Positions 53,079-61,311 of a stretch of 64,000 nt of DNA are shown one piece after another. Location: contig DASSCU010000025.1 of assembly GCA_035697485.1 (NCBI GenBank), forward strand, positions 52,705 to 116,704. The letters run 5' to 3'. Numbering within the stretch: position 1 is the first letter of the stretch; every line of letters begins with the position of its first letter. Below the pieces are notes generated by a model. It did no database searches. It had not been told where the DNA came from and saw nothing but the letters and a program-made list of their open reading frames with translations. Both the position numbers and the translations under genes were made by a program. Source of the DNA: Actinomycetota bacterium. Its GTDB lineage: Bacteria; Actinomycetota; UBA4738; HRBIN12.

Positions 53079-53308
53079 TGGTGCGCGCGACCGAACGACC
53101 AACCGCCTCCGAACACCGACGAGTGGTCGAGCGAGAGCTCCGGGCCGAGTTCTCGGGGCTCCTCGACCCCAGCGACATCGAGCGCCTGACCTCCGAGTCC
53201 CTCTCGCGGTACGAGGAGGCGCCCGTGCGCACGTTCGTACCGATCCTCGCGACCCGCACCGCTCGCCGACTGGCGCGGGCACACCTCGCCGGAGGTCCCG
53301 AGCGATGA
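53078..53308 (+). CDS. Three-helix-bundle dimerisation domain protein
   Basis: This is a 76-residue protein predicted as three helices: HRRVVERELRAEFSGLLD, DIERLTSESLSRYEEAPV and FVPILATRTARRLARAHL. It matches the small actinobacterial three-helix-bundle domain proteins by pattern. It begins on the last base of the DUF2252 stop (TGATG) and ends inside the next start (ATGA), so it is translationally coupled on both sides. Its function is unknown; relatives often accompany stress genes. Confidence 0.75.
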   Translation: MVRATERPTASEHRRVVERELRAEFSGLLDPSDIERLTSESLSRYEEAPVRTFVPILATRTARRLARAHLAGGPER

Positions 53309-53769
53309 TGGTCGTCGCCGTCTACGAGACCGACGAGCAGGCCCAGCTCGCCCTCGAGTCGCTGGGCGAGGCCGGCATCACTCTCGACCAGGCCTCGGTC
53401 GTCGGGGTTGGCGAACACGAGGACGAGGCCGCGGCCCTCGAGGGCGGCCAGAGCGCGACGGCCCGGGGCGCCGGGCGGGGTGCCGTGTTGGGTGGGATCG
53501 CCTGCGTCGTGCTCTGGGTGATCCCCGGGGGCCCGATCGTCGTCGGCGGGGCGTTGGCCGCGGGGGCGGTCGGAGCCGTCGCGGGTGGTGGGCTCGGTAT
53601 CCTCGCGGAAGCCGGAGCGTCTCAGGAGTCCCTGCCCGACTACGAGGAAGACCTCACCGAGGGTCGCTATCTCGTGTGCGTGCATGGCGACGCCGACGAG
53701 GTCGAGCGTGCTCGCCGAGCGTTGGAGATGACCGACACCGAGGAGATCGACGTGTACGGCGCCGGCTGA
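53305..53769 (+). CDS. Glycine-zipper general-stress-type membrane protein
   Basis: This is a 154-residue protein. Residues 1-40 form a ferredoxin-like strand-helix unit (VVAVYETDEQAQLALESLGE). A glycine-rich membrane hairpin follows (RGAVLGGIACVVLWVIP, GGALAAGAVGAVAGGGLGIL), then a second strand-helix unit (RYLVCVHGDADEVERARRAL). The layout resembles YflT/general stress protein 17M-like and DUF1269-like proteins. ATG 53305 overlaps the previous stop. Its similarity in architecture to the DUF1269 modules tied to the sulfatases is notable. Confidence 0.72.
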   Translation: MMVVAVYETDEQAQLALESLGEAGITLDQASVVGVGEHEDEAAALEGGQSATARGAGRGAVLGGIACVVLWVIPGGPIVVGGALAAGAVGAVAGGGLGILAEAGASQESLPDYEEDLTEGRYLVCVHGDADEVERARRALEMTDTEEIDVYGAG

Positions 53770-53799
53770 TCCCTCGTGACCACGTGATTCACTGAGCTG

Positions 53800-54786
53800 A
53801 TGCGCACCCCGATACGGAACCCCCCGGACCCGATGTACGCCGAGATCGAGGTGCACCGGACGATGATCTGCGACCGCGTCCGCACCGATGCCTTCCGTCG
53901 CGCGATCGACTCGGTCGTGAGACAGGGCGACGTCGTGCTCGACGTCGGGGCCGGCACCGGCATCCTGAGCCTGTTCGCGGCGAGGGCGGGGGCCACGCGC
54001 GTCTACGCGGTGGAGCGAACGACCGTGGCCGTCTTGGCGCAGGAGCTCGCCGTCGCGAACGGGGTCGCCGAGGTCGTCGAGGTGATCCAGGGAGATATCA
54101 CGAGCATCGAGCTTCCCGAACGTGTCGACGTGATCGTCTCGGAGTGGCTCGGAGGCTTCGGGATCGACGAAGGGATGCTGGTTCCGGTCATCGTCGCCCG
54201 TGACCGCTGGCTGAAGCCGGGCGGGGTCATGATCCCCCGCTCGGTCACGGCGTGGACCGGTTTGGTGCAGGACCGCCATCTCGGACAGACGATGGGGTTC
54301 CTCCGCGACGACCCCTATGGTCTCCGGCTCGACGGACTGGTCGAGATGACCGTCAACGAAATCATCTATTCCGGCAGCTTCCGACACCTGGGGGAAGACG
54401 ACCGGCGCTCGGAGCCGGGACGATTGTGGACGACGGATGCGGCTGTGATCTCGCTCGAGCAGGCGCAGTCGCCCCACGAAGCCGAGACGTTGCTGCACGT
54501 CCGCGACCCCGGAACGGCCAACGCGCTCGCGCTCTGGTTCGACGCCGACCTCGCGCCAGGGATCTCGCTCGCGGTGGGTCCGGGCGATCCACCGACACAT
54601 TGGGGGATGACGACGGCCCCACTGCGCTCTCCCGTGGAGCTCACGCCCGGTACGGACGTCCGCGCCAGGGTCCGGAACGCCCCGGCCCGGCCGGAAGGCA
54701 CGTGGACGCGCTGGGCGATCGCGATGCCGGGCGGCGATTGGGAGGAGCACGACGAGCGTTCGATCTGGGAAGAGTTCGACGACTGA
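53800..54786 (+). CDS. Protein arginine methyltransferase-like SAM enzyme
   Basis: This is a 328-residue protein with the PRMT architecture. Residues 12-35 (MYAEIEVHRTMICDRVRTDA) match the PRMT helix that caps SAM. SAM motif I is VVLDVGAGTGILSLFAAR at 45-62. The double-E loop is SEWLGGFGIDEGML, with E115 and E124. A THW-like loop occurs at T266-H267-W268 within the beta-barrel region. All three hallmark motifs are therefore present, so methylation of a protein arginine is plausible, though some bacterial homologs act on small molecules. It starts 31 bases after the DUF1269-like gene and may be in the same operon. Confidence 0.82.
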   Translation: MRTPIRNPPDPMYAEIEVHRTMICDRVRTDAFRRAIDSVVRQGDVVLDVGAGTGILSLFAARAGATRVYAVERTTVAVLAQELAVANGVAEVVEVIQGDITSIELPERVDVIVSEWLGGFGIDEGMLVPVIVARDRWLKPGGVMIPRSVTAWTGLVQDRHLGQTMGFLRDDPYGLRLDGLVEMTVNEIIYSGSFRHLGEDDRRSEPGRLWTTDAAVISLEQAQSPHEAETLLHVRDPGTANALALWFDADLAPGISLAVGPGDPPTHWGMTTAPLRSPVELTPGTDVRARVRNAPARPEGTWTRWAIAMPGGDWEEHDERSIWEEFDD

Positions 54787-54801
54787 GCGGAACGACCGGC
54801 A

Positions 54802-54822
54802 CATCGTCCGGTCTGGATGATG
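54802..54822. promoter_or_regulatory. 21-bp palindromic box, site F
   Basis: The left half CATCGTCCG and right half TGGATGATG each match the consensus at 8 of 9 positions, separated by GTC. It begins 16 bases after the PRMT-like stop and is 92 bases upstream of the SHOCT gene at 54914, the only listed site not between divergent genes. Confidence 0.65.
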
Positions 54823-54913
54823 TCCCGCCGTCTCCGTGAGACTTGAATGTCGGTGGCAGGACTCGTCGGTCGCCGGTCGGGCGGCCGGCCGAGCGAACTC
54901 GAGGGGGTTGTCC

Positions 54914-55180
54914 ATGGGAATGAGGCGACGGACGAGGCGCCGCGCACTGATCGCAGGAGCGGCGATCGCTCACCACGAGACGAAGAAGAACATGGAGGCG
55001 CAACAGGCGCCCGCCGACGATCAGGCCCAGTACGCGCCGCCTCCCGAAGAGCCGGCACAGTACGCGCCGCCCCCGGCGGACCCGACCGAGCAGATCGACC
55101 ACTTCGCTCAGCTGCACGACTCCGGTGCGATGACCGATGAGGAGTTCGCGGCGGCCAAGGCGAAGGTCCTGGGGACCTGA
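54914..55180 (+). CDS. SHOCT-domain protein
   Basis: This is an 88-residue protein. It has a basic N-terminus (MRRRTRRRALIAGAAIAHHE), a Gln/Pro spacer with two copies of QYAPPP, and a C-terminal SHOCT domain IDHFAQLHDSGAMTDEEFAA followed by AKAKVLG. GAGGGGG at 54901-54907 supports ATG 54914. It is a paralog in layout of the SHOCT protein at 31682 and is likewise preceded by a palindromic box. Function unknown. Confidence 0.85.
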   Translation: MGMRRRTRRRALIAGAAIAHHETKKNMEAQQAPADDQAQYAPPPEEPAQYAPPPADPTEQIDHFAQLHDSGAMTDEEFAAAKAKVLGT

Positions 55181-55241
55181 ACCTCGGGTCGTAGGAACGA
55201 CGCTCGTCAGCTCGATACGTGCGAAAGGGCAGGTGGCTGCG

Positions 55242-55657
55242 ATGAGTGAGTCCCGCAAAGACGTGCTGCTGAAGGCGCTCGAGGCCGAGGTCGGCGGTGG
55301 ATCGGATGATCTGAGCACCCTGTTCACCGACGATGTGGTCGGGTGGTCGCCCTACGCGACCGTGTCAGGGCTCACGGCGCTTGCCGAGCTAGCCGCCCTC
55401 CGCGACGTGGCGTTCTCCAACGTCGTCCTGTCGTTCCGGGGGCTCGACGAGGTGGGCAACAAGGCGTTTGCCGAGTGGGTCATCGAGGCCGATCACACGG
55501 GACCCCTGGTGCTCAGTGAGGATGAGGCGCTGGAAGCGTCCGGGAAGCATGTCCAGTTGCCCGGCGTCACGGTGGCCGACTTCCGCGACGGAAGATCCGG
55601 TCGTACCGGACGTACTTCGACGACATCTCGCTGATCGAGCAGATCGTCGACGCCTGA
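55242..55657 (+). pseudogene. SnoaL/NTF2-like protein with a single-base deletion
   Basis: From ATG 55242 this encodes a small NTF2-fold protein (VLLKALEAEVGGGSDDL, TDDVVGWSPYATVSGLTAL, KAFAEWVIEADHTGPLVL). After VTVADFRDG the frame fails near 55590. One missing base (GGA-AG should be a GGx AAG pair) restores KIRSYRTYFDDISLIEQIVD and a stop at 55657, the usual end of this fold. The interval is one base short of a multiple of three. Such proteins are often ester cyclases or isomerase-like; no substrate is known. It is probably a sequencing or assembly indel. Confidence 0.75.
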
Positions 55658-55670
55658 CGACGGTGGCGCG

Positions 55671-56096
55671 GTGGATTTCCAGGTCGACGACGATCCGGAT
55701 CCGCTCGACATCGGATTCCTCGAAACGCAGATCCGTCGTGAGGCCTCCGCCGCCCTGGGGCTCGGCGACGAGGTCGACCTCGCGATCTTCGTGCGCGACC
55801 GCGGAAGGATCGTCGCCGGCATCAGCGGCTGGACCTGGGGTGACTGCTGTGAGCTGACGAGCCTCTGGGTGGAGCCGAGCTCTCGAGGCCGCTGGCTCGG
55901 TCCTCGGCTGCTCGCCGCTGCAGAGGCCGAGGCCGCGGCGCGCGGATGCACTCAGACCGTCCATCTCACCTACGACTTCCAGGCTCGGCGCCTCTATGAG
56001 TGGGCGGGCTACGAACTCATGGGTCGAGTCGACGACTTCCCATCGGGGGCCGCCGTCCTCTGGTACCGCAAACGCCTGAACCGAGGGAGAACGTGA
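55671..56096 (+). CDS. GNAT family N-acetyltransferase
   Basis: This is a 141-residue acetyltransferase with the GNAT core. LTSLWVEPSSRGRWLGPRLL carries the acetyl-CoA pyrophosphate loop (RGRWLG), followed by the helix AAAEAEAAARGCTQTVHLTY and the C-terminal FQARRLYEWAGYELMGRVDD. GTG 55671 starts 13 bases after the SnoaL-like gene, so they are likely co-transcribed. The acetyl acceptor is unknown. Confidence 0.85.
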   Translation: MDFQVDDDPDPLDIGFLETQIRREASAALGLGDEVDLAIFVRDRGRIVAGISGWTWGDCCELTSLWVEPSSRGRWLGPRLLAAAEAEAAARGCTQTVHLTYDFQARRLYEWAGYELMGRVDDFPSGAAVLWYRKRLNRGRT

Positions 56097-56129
56097 GCAG
56101 ACGGAAACATCCTCCGAAGGGATCGACGG

Positions 56130-57848
56130 CTACGTCGCAGACTGATCTCGGGCGCCGAAGGCGGCGAGCGCCTCGCCGACCGAGTCGAACACAGCATCGG
56201 CACCGATCGCCTCAGTGAGCCCGTATCGGTCGAGCTCGGCTCGCACCTCGTCATCGAGCTCGGCGAGCACGAGATGGGACCCCTTCTCCTTCATCTGTTC
56301 GAGCAGGTCGAACAACGTCTGGCCGCCCGAGAAGTCGATGTCGCCGATCGCGGCGCAATCGATGCACACCCATGCCGGAGCGCCACCGGGCCGATCGAGG
56401 ATCCCCCTGATCTCCTCGGTGAATCGATTCGCGTTCGCGTAGTAGAGGGACGCCGCGAACCGGTAGACCACGAGCCCCGGCTCCGCGTCGGTCGCGGTGG
56501 ACGGCGCGTCGAGCGTGGCGGGGATCGGCATGGTCCGCCAGCGGCCCGAATCATCCTTGACCAGCAGCGTGTCGCGCGGGTGATAGCTCCGGCGGATGTG
56601 ATCGAGCAGCGAGAGCACGATCGCGAGCAGGATGCCCTGCTCGACTCCGATCGTGACGACGACCAGTGCCGTGATCGCCGCGACCACGAACTCGTCGAGG
56701 CGCCACCGCCGGATCGTCGCCATGCCCCGGAGGTCGATCAGCTCCACGCCGATCAGGAACACGATCGACGACAGGACCGCCTCGGGCATGTACTGCAGCG
56801 GCACGGTGAGGAACAGCAGCACGATCAGCACGATCACGGCGGTGGAGAGCTGGGCGAGCTGGCTCCGGCCGCCGGCGCCATCGACCATCTGGGTCTTCGT
56901 CGGGCTGCCGTTCACGACGAACGTTCCAGAGAGGCCCGCCGACACGTTCGCCATCGAGAGGCCGACGAGGTCGAGGTTCTCGTCGAAGCGATCGGCGTAT
57001 TTCGCCGCATAGGCCCGCGACGTTGCCGCGCTCTGGGCCAGCACTACGAGGAAGATCGACGCGGCGGTCGCGATGATCGGCGAGAGGTCGTCCCACCCGT
57101 AGTCCGGGATCCCGAACGACGGCAGCCCGCTCGGCACCTTCCCCAGCACGGCGACGCCGTGCGCCTGTAGGTCCCAGATCCAGCTGACCGCGATCGCGCC
57201 GATCACCGCGATCAGGGCTCCCGGGATCTTCGGCGAGATGGCCTTCGCTCCCAGGATCACGATGAACACCGACGCCGAGACCGCGGCCGTCGTCCAGCTC
57301 GCCTCCGAGGGGATCTGGGTGAGCGTCTCGATGAACTTCTCGATCGTGCCTCCCTCGCTGCCGCCCGGCACGCCGAACATGCCGGCCACTTGTCCCATCG
57401 CCACCTGGATGCCGACCCCGGTCAGGAACCCGATCAACACGCTCCTCGACAGGAAGTCGGCGAGGAAGCCGAGCCTCACGATGCGTGCCAGCAGCAGGAA
57501 GGCGCCGGTCGCGAGCGCCACGATGCCGGCGATCGAGACGTAGTGGGGTGAGGCGATCGGCGCGAGCCCCGCGATGCCGGCCGCCATGATCGCCGCAGAC
57601 GCGGAGTCGGCGCCCACCACGAGATGACGAGACGAACCGAGCAGGGCGAACACGGCGATCGGGATCAGGATCGTGTACAGGCCCGTGATCACCGGCATGC
57701 CGGCGATCGTCGTGTACCCCATCACCTCGGGGATCCCGAGGGCGGCCAGCGTGACACCTGCGATCACGTCGGTGGCCACGCGCGATCGAACGATCGGCAG
57801 TATTCCCTGCATCACCGGCAGCCCCCGGTGCGTCTCCGTCGCGCTCAT
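56130..57848 (-). CDS. SulP family anion transporter with STAS domain
   Basis: This is a 572-residue SulP/SLC26-type membrane transporter. The N-terminal part has about 12 membrane segments, with the family signature near IPEVMGYTTIAGMPVITGLY, and the conserved NGSPTKTQMVDGAGGRSQ region. The C-terminal STAS domain covers about residues 440-560, with VYRFAASLYYANANRF and CIDCAAIGDIDFSGGQTL. Sulfate is the common substrate, but bicarbonate and other anions are also known. It is divergent from the sulfatase operon with palindrome site G between, so sulfate uptake or export linked to sulfatase action is plausible. Confidence 0.92.
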   Translation of the reverse strand: MSATETHRGLPVMQGILPIVRSRVATDVIAGVTLAALGIPEVMGYTTIAGMPVITGLYTILIPIAVFALLGSSRHLVVGADSASAAIMAAGIAGLAPIASPHYVSIAGIVALATGAFLLLARIVRLGFLADFLSRSVLIGFLTGVGIQVAMGQVAGMFGVPGGSEGGTIEKFIETLTQIPSEASWTTAAVSASVFIVILGAKAISPKIPGALIAVIGAIAVSWIWDLQAHGVAVLGKVPSGLPSFGIPDYGWDDLSPIIATAASIFLVVLAQSAATSRAYAAKYADRFDENLDLVGLSMANVSAGLSGTFVVNGSPTKTQMVDGAGGRSQLAQLSTAVIVLIVLLFLTVPLQYMPEAVLSSIVFLIGVELIDLRGMATIRRWRLDEFVVAAITALVVVTIGVEQGILLAIVLSLLDHIRRSYHPRDTLLVKDDSGRWRTMPIPATLDAPSTATDAEPGLVVYRFAASLYYANANRFTEEIRGILDRPGGAPAWVCIDCAAIGDIDFSGGQTLFDLLEQMKEKGSHLVLAELDDEVRAELDRYGLTEAIGADAVFDSVGEALAAFGARDQSAT

Positions 57849-57923
57849 CGCCCCCTCGGCTGGCTGAGTAGCGTACCGTTGCTTTGCGATCGACGTGATT
57901 CAACGCTCAGAACGGGTGGGGGG

Positions 57924-57944
57924 CATCATCCCGACCGGACGATG
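57924..57944. promoter_or_regulatory. 21-bp palindromic box, site G
   Basis: The left half CATCATCCC and right half CGGACGATG each match the consensus at 8 of 9 positions, separated by GAC. It lies 76 bases upstream of the SulP gene and 36 bases upstream of the small gene that opens the sulfatase operon, in a divergent promoter. Confidence 0.66.
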
Positions 57945-57979
57945 TGCCCGTGCCGGAGGTCGCATAGCGTGGCGTGAGG

Positions 57980-58273
57980 ATGAGCCAGATCGAGTTCGAC
58001 GACGCCGTGTCCAAGCGGTTCGAGGAGGTCGCGACGATCGTCGCGTTCGTCACGGTGATCGGCATCGCGTATGCGTGCGAGCGTGCCTACCGTCGGTGGA
58101 CGACGGAGATCAACCCCCTCACCGCTCCGCGTGCCCGCGTCGAGCACATGAGGACCGACTACCGGGGCAAGCGCGAGACCGTGAGCGACGTCGCCGAGAT
58201 CATCGGCGCGGTGTTCGGCGAGGTCGGAGACGCGCTCGCGACGAGAAGGGGCTACTTAGGAGAACCGGCGTAG
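57980..58273 (+). CDS. Small membrane-anchored hypothetical protein
   Basis: This is a 97-residue protein with one probable membrane segment (VATIVAFVTVIGIAYACERA) followed by a soluble tail (RVEHMRTDYRGKRETVSDVA). ATG 57980 has GTGAGG just upstream; an earlier GTG at 57974 is in frame. It precedes the sulfatase gene by 23 bases and is likely co-transcribed with it. No family is recognised. Confidence 0.6.
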   Translation: MSQIEFDDAVSKRFEEVATIVAFVTVIGIAYACERAYRRWTTEINPLTAPRARVEHMRTDYRGKRETVSDVAEIIGAVFGEVGDALATRRGYLGEPA

Positions 58274-58296
58274 CCGCAGCATCACAGGAGGGGACG

Positions 58297-60705
58297 ATGA
58301 CCGAGCCAGACCGTATGAACCTTCCCATCCGCCGTGGGGCCTTCCAAGGGGTGATGAACAAGACCCTGGACGGTTCCCAGCCGGACTGGAACCTGATCGG
58401 ACACCCGGTGCCGCCGAAGGGCGCACCCAACGTCCTGCTCGTCTTGATCGACGACGCCGGCTTCGGCAACCCGAGCACGTTCGGGGGCCCGATCCAGACG
58501 CCGAACTACACGCGCATGGCGGAGCAGGGACTCAAGTACAACCGGTTCCACGTGACGGCCCTCTGCTCGCCGACCCGCGCCGCTTTGCTGACCGGTCGCA
58601 ACAACCACGCCGTGGGGTTCGGCTCGGTGGGTGAGTTCGCCGGCGGATTCCCCGGTTACTCGGCAACCTTGCCCCGGGACTGCGCGCCGCTGCCTCGCAT
58701 CCTGCGCGACAACGGCTACAGCACCGCCGCGTACGGGAAGTGGCATCTGACACCCGATGGGCAGCAGGGCACGGCAGGTCCGCTCGACCGCTGGCCGAAC
58801 GGTTGGGGGTTCGACTACTTCTACGGCTTCCTCGCCGGGGACTCGGGCCAGTGGGACCCGTGCCTGATCGAGAACCAGAAGGTGATCGGGACCCCGGAGG
58901 GGTTCTACGACGACGAGGATCCCTATTACTTCCCCGACGCCATGGCGGACAAGACCATCGAGTGGATCCATGGGGTTCGAGCGCAGGATGCCGACAAGCC
59001 GTTCTTCGTGTACTTCTCGACCGGATGCAGCCACGCGCCGCATCACGTGGCCTCATCGTGGGCCGACAAGTACAAGGGGCAGTTCGACCAGGGCTGGGAC
59101 ACGCTCCGGGAGGAGACGTTCGCGCGCCAGAAGGAGCTCGGCGTCGTCCCCGCGGACGCGGAGCTGACACCGCGCGATGCCGCCTTCCCTGCGTGGGATG
59201 ACGTGCCCGACAAGCTGAAGACGTTCTACGCCCGTCAGATGGAGGTCTACGCCGGCTTCTCGGAGAATGCCGACCACAACGTCGGACGCGTGATCGACGC
59301 AATCGAGGAACTCGGCGAGCTCGACGACACGGTGATCGTCTGGATCTGGGGCGACAACGGCGCCAGCATGGAGGGCACTGTCACTGGGTCGTTCAACGAG
59401 ATGACGATGCAGAACGGCATCCCGTTGACCGACGAGATGCAGCTCCAGCTAGCAGAACGCTTCGGCGGCATGGACCAGTGGGGGGCCCAGATCATGGACC
59501 CGCACTACGGCGCGGCCTGGGCATGGGCGGGGAACGCTCCGTTCAAGTGGGGCAAGCAGGTCGGCTCGCACCTGGGCGGGACCCGCAACCCCATGGTCGT
59601 GCACTGGCCGGAGCGCATCACGGATACCGGCGGATTGCGTTCGCAGTTCGGCCACGTGATCGACATCGCCCCGACGATCCTCGACATCGCGGGCATCCCG
59701 CAGCCGCACACCGTCGACGGGATCGAGCAGGAGCCGATGCACGGCACGTCGATCGCCCCCACGTTCGCCGACGCGAACGCGCGCGAGTTCCGGACGCAGC
59801 AGTACTTCGAGACGATCGGCAACCGGGGCATGTACAAGGACGGCTGGTGGCTCGCGATGAAGACCGAGCGCATCCCGTGGGTCGTCACGCCAGAGGCACT
59901 GAAGCCCTACGCCCCCGGCGTGTGGGACCCGGATGCGGGTCCGGCCGAGCTCTACTACCTGCCCGACGACTTCACGCAGGCCCACGATCTGGCCGCCGAG
60001 CACCCGGACAAGGTGCAGGAGCTGAAGGACCTATTCTGGGAGGAGGCCGAGAGGTACAAGGTTCTGCCGTTGCTGGCCACCCTGTCCACGTTCTTCGGGA
60101 TCCTGCCGCCGATCACGGAGAAGACGACGTTCGAGTTCCGCGGAGACGTGCAGAACGTGCTCTCGGGCATGATCCCGCGGATATACAACCACTCGTACGT
60201 GATCAGCGCCGACCTCGTCGTGCCGGAAGGCGGTGCGGAAGGCGTGATCGTCGCGGAGTCGGATCACCTCGGCGGGTTCACGCTCTACGTGGAGGACGGG
60301 AAGCTCACCCACACCTATTCGATGATGGGCGTCTTCGTATTCAAGCAGGTCGCCGAGGAAGCTCTCCCGGCCGGCGAGGTCACCGTGCGCATGGAGTTCG
60401 CCGCCGACGAGGCGAAGCCTGCGACCGGCGGCGAGGTGACGCTGTTCATCGACGACCGACCGGTGGGGAAGGGGCGGATGGACCACACCGTGCCCATCAG
60501 GTTCTCGGCGTACGCGGGCATGGACATCGGCCGTGACAACGGCGGTGTCGTGGACCTGGCCTACGAGGATCGGAAGCCGTTCGCCTTCACCGGCACCGTG
60601 AAGAAGGTCGTGTTCGACATCAAGCCGCACCTGTCGGACCAGGACGAGCTCGACCTGCACGCCGAGGCGCACCGCGGGAGCGCCGCGCACAGCCTGTCGG
60701 GCTGA
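58297..60705 (+). CDS. Arylsulfatase (type I, Cys-type formylglycine)
   Basis: This is an 802-residue sulfatase, a close paralog of the sulfatase part of 37014-39920. Metal-site residues begin APNVLLVLIDDAGFG. The formylglycine precursor is C90 in CSPTRAALLTGRN, and GKWHLTPDGQQG and WGDNGASMEGTVTG are further conserved sites. A C-terminal beta-rich domain of about 200 residues follows (RFSAYAGMDIGRDNGGVVDL). It has no signal peptide and no N-terminal DUF1269 module; that module is the next gene instead. AGGAGGGG precedes ATG 58297. No maturase gene is adjacent, so the radical SAM enzyme at 40017 is the best candidate. The substrate is unknown. Confidence 0.92.
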   Translation: MTEPDRMNLPIRRGAFQGVMNKTLDGSQPDWNLIGHPVPPKGAPNVLLVLIDDAGFGNPSTFGGPIQTPNYTRMAEQGLKYNRFHVTALCSPTRAALLTGRNNHAVGFGSVGEFAGGFPGYSATLPRDCAPLPRILRDNGYSTAAYGKWHLTPDGQQGTAGPLDRWPNGWGFDYFYGFLAGDSGQWDPCLIENQKVIGTPEGFYDDEDPYYFPDAMADKTIEWIHGVRAQDADKPFFVYFSTGCSHAPHHVASSWADKYKGQFDQGWDTLREETFARQKELGVVPADAELTPRDAAFPAWDDVPDKLKTFYARQMEVYAGFSENADHNVGRVIDAIEELGELDDTVIVWIWGDNGASMEGTVTGSFNEMTMQNGIPLTDEMQLQLAERFGGMDQWGAQIMDPHYGAAWAWAGNAPFKWGKQVGSHLGGTRNPMVVHWPERITDTGGLRSQFGHVIDIAPTILDIAGIPQPHTVDGIEQEPMHGTSIAPTFADANAREFRTQQYFETIGNRGMYKDGWWLAMKTERIPWVVTPEALKPYAPGVWDPDAGPAELYYLPDDFTQAHDLAAEHPDKVQELKDLFWEEAERYKVLPLLATLSTFFGILPPITEKTTFEFRGDVQNVLSGMIPRIYNHSYVISADLVVPEGGAEGVIVAESDHLGGFTLYVEDGKLTHTYSMMGVFVFKQVAEEALPAGEVTVRMEFAADEAKPATGGEVTLFIDDRPVGKGRMDHTVPIRFSAYAGMDIGRDNGGVVDLAYEDRKPFAFTGTVKKVVFDIKPHLSDQDELDLHAEAHRGSAAHSLSG

Positions 60706-60721
60706 GAGCGGGGAGGATCAG

Positions 60722-61231
60722 ATGGCGAAGGAGCCCACGAACGTACTGATCGGCGGCTACCTGTCGACGGAGGCCGCCCACGAGGACTACGAGGCGGTCC
60801 TGAGCTGCGGCGCCGAGATCATGGGCGCCGTCGTCGTGAGCAAGGACCTCGAGGGCAACCTGTCGGTCGAGCAGACCGACCACATGGTCAAGGAGGGCGC
60901 CGAGGGCCTCGCCGGCGTCGGGTTCGTGGTCGGGCTGTTCGCGCCTCCGCTCCTGGCGGCAACCGCGATTGGAGCCATGATCGGTGCAGGCGCCGGGAAG
61001 GTCTTGCACGAGAGGACCGGCAGCAAGCTCGAGGAGGAGGCCGGGAAGACGATCCCTCTCGGCGGGGCCGGGCTGATCGTCGCGTACAAGCACGACCATG
61101 CCGAAACGATCGAGCCTGCCGTGACGCGTGCGATCCAGAAGGTGGTCGGCGAGGCGGAGGGCCGCCACGTCGAGGCACTCAAGGGCGCGCTCGCCGATGC
61201 GCAGACCAAGATGGCCGAGCCTGGCGGGTAA
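60722..61231 (+). CDS. DUF1269 family glycine-zipper protein
   Basis: This is a 169-residue protein. The N-terminal strand-helix NVLIGGYLSTEAAHEDYEAV is followed by GAVVVSKDLEGNLSVEQTDH, a glycine-rich hydrophobic hairpin (GVGFVVGLFAPPLLAATAIG), and GAGLIVAYKHDHAETIEPAV. It aligns along its length with residues 1-150 of the sulfatase fusion at 37014-39920 (shared VVGLFAPPLLA). It starts 16 bases after the sulfatase stop with GGGGAGG upstream. The fused and split arrangements argue that the two proteins act together, perhaps to bring the sulfatase to the membrane. Confidence 0.85.
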   Translation: MAKEPTNVLIGGYLSTEAAHEDYEAVLSCGAEIMGAVVVSKDLEGNLSVEQTDHMVKEGAEGLAGVGFVVGLFAPPLLAATAIGAMIGAGAGKVLHERTGSKLEEEAGKTIPLGGAGLIVAYKHDHAETIEPAVTRAIQKVVGEAEGRHVEALKGALADAQTKMAEPGG

Positions 61232-61311
61232 CGGCTCCCCGGGTTGTCAGCGGGACTACGCGACGCCCACCGCGGCCCATGATGGGTCACTCGTGAGCGG
61301 TGGGAGACGAT

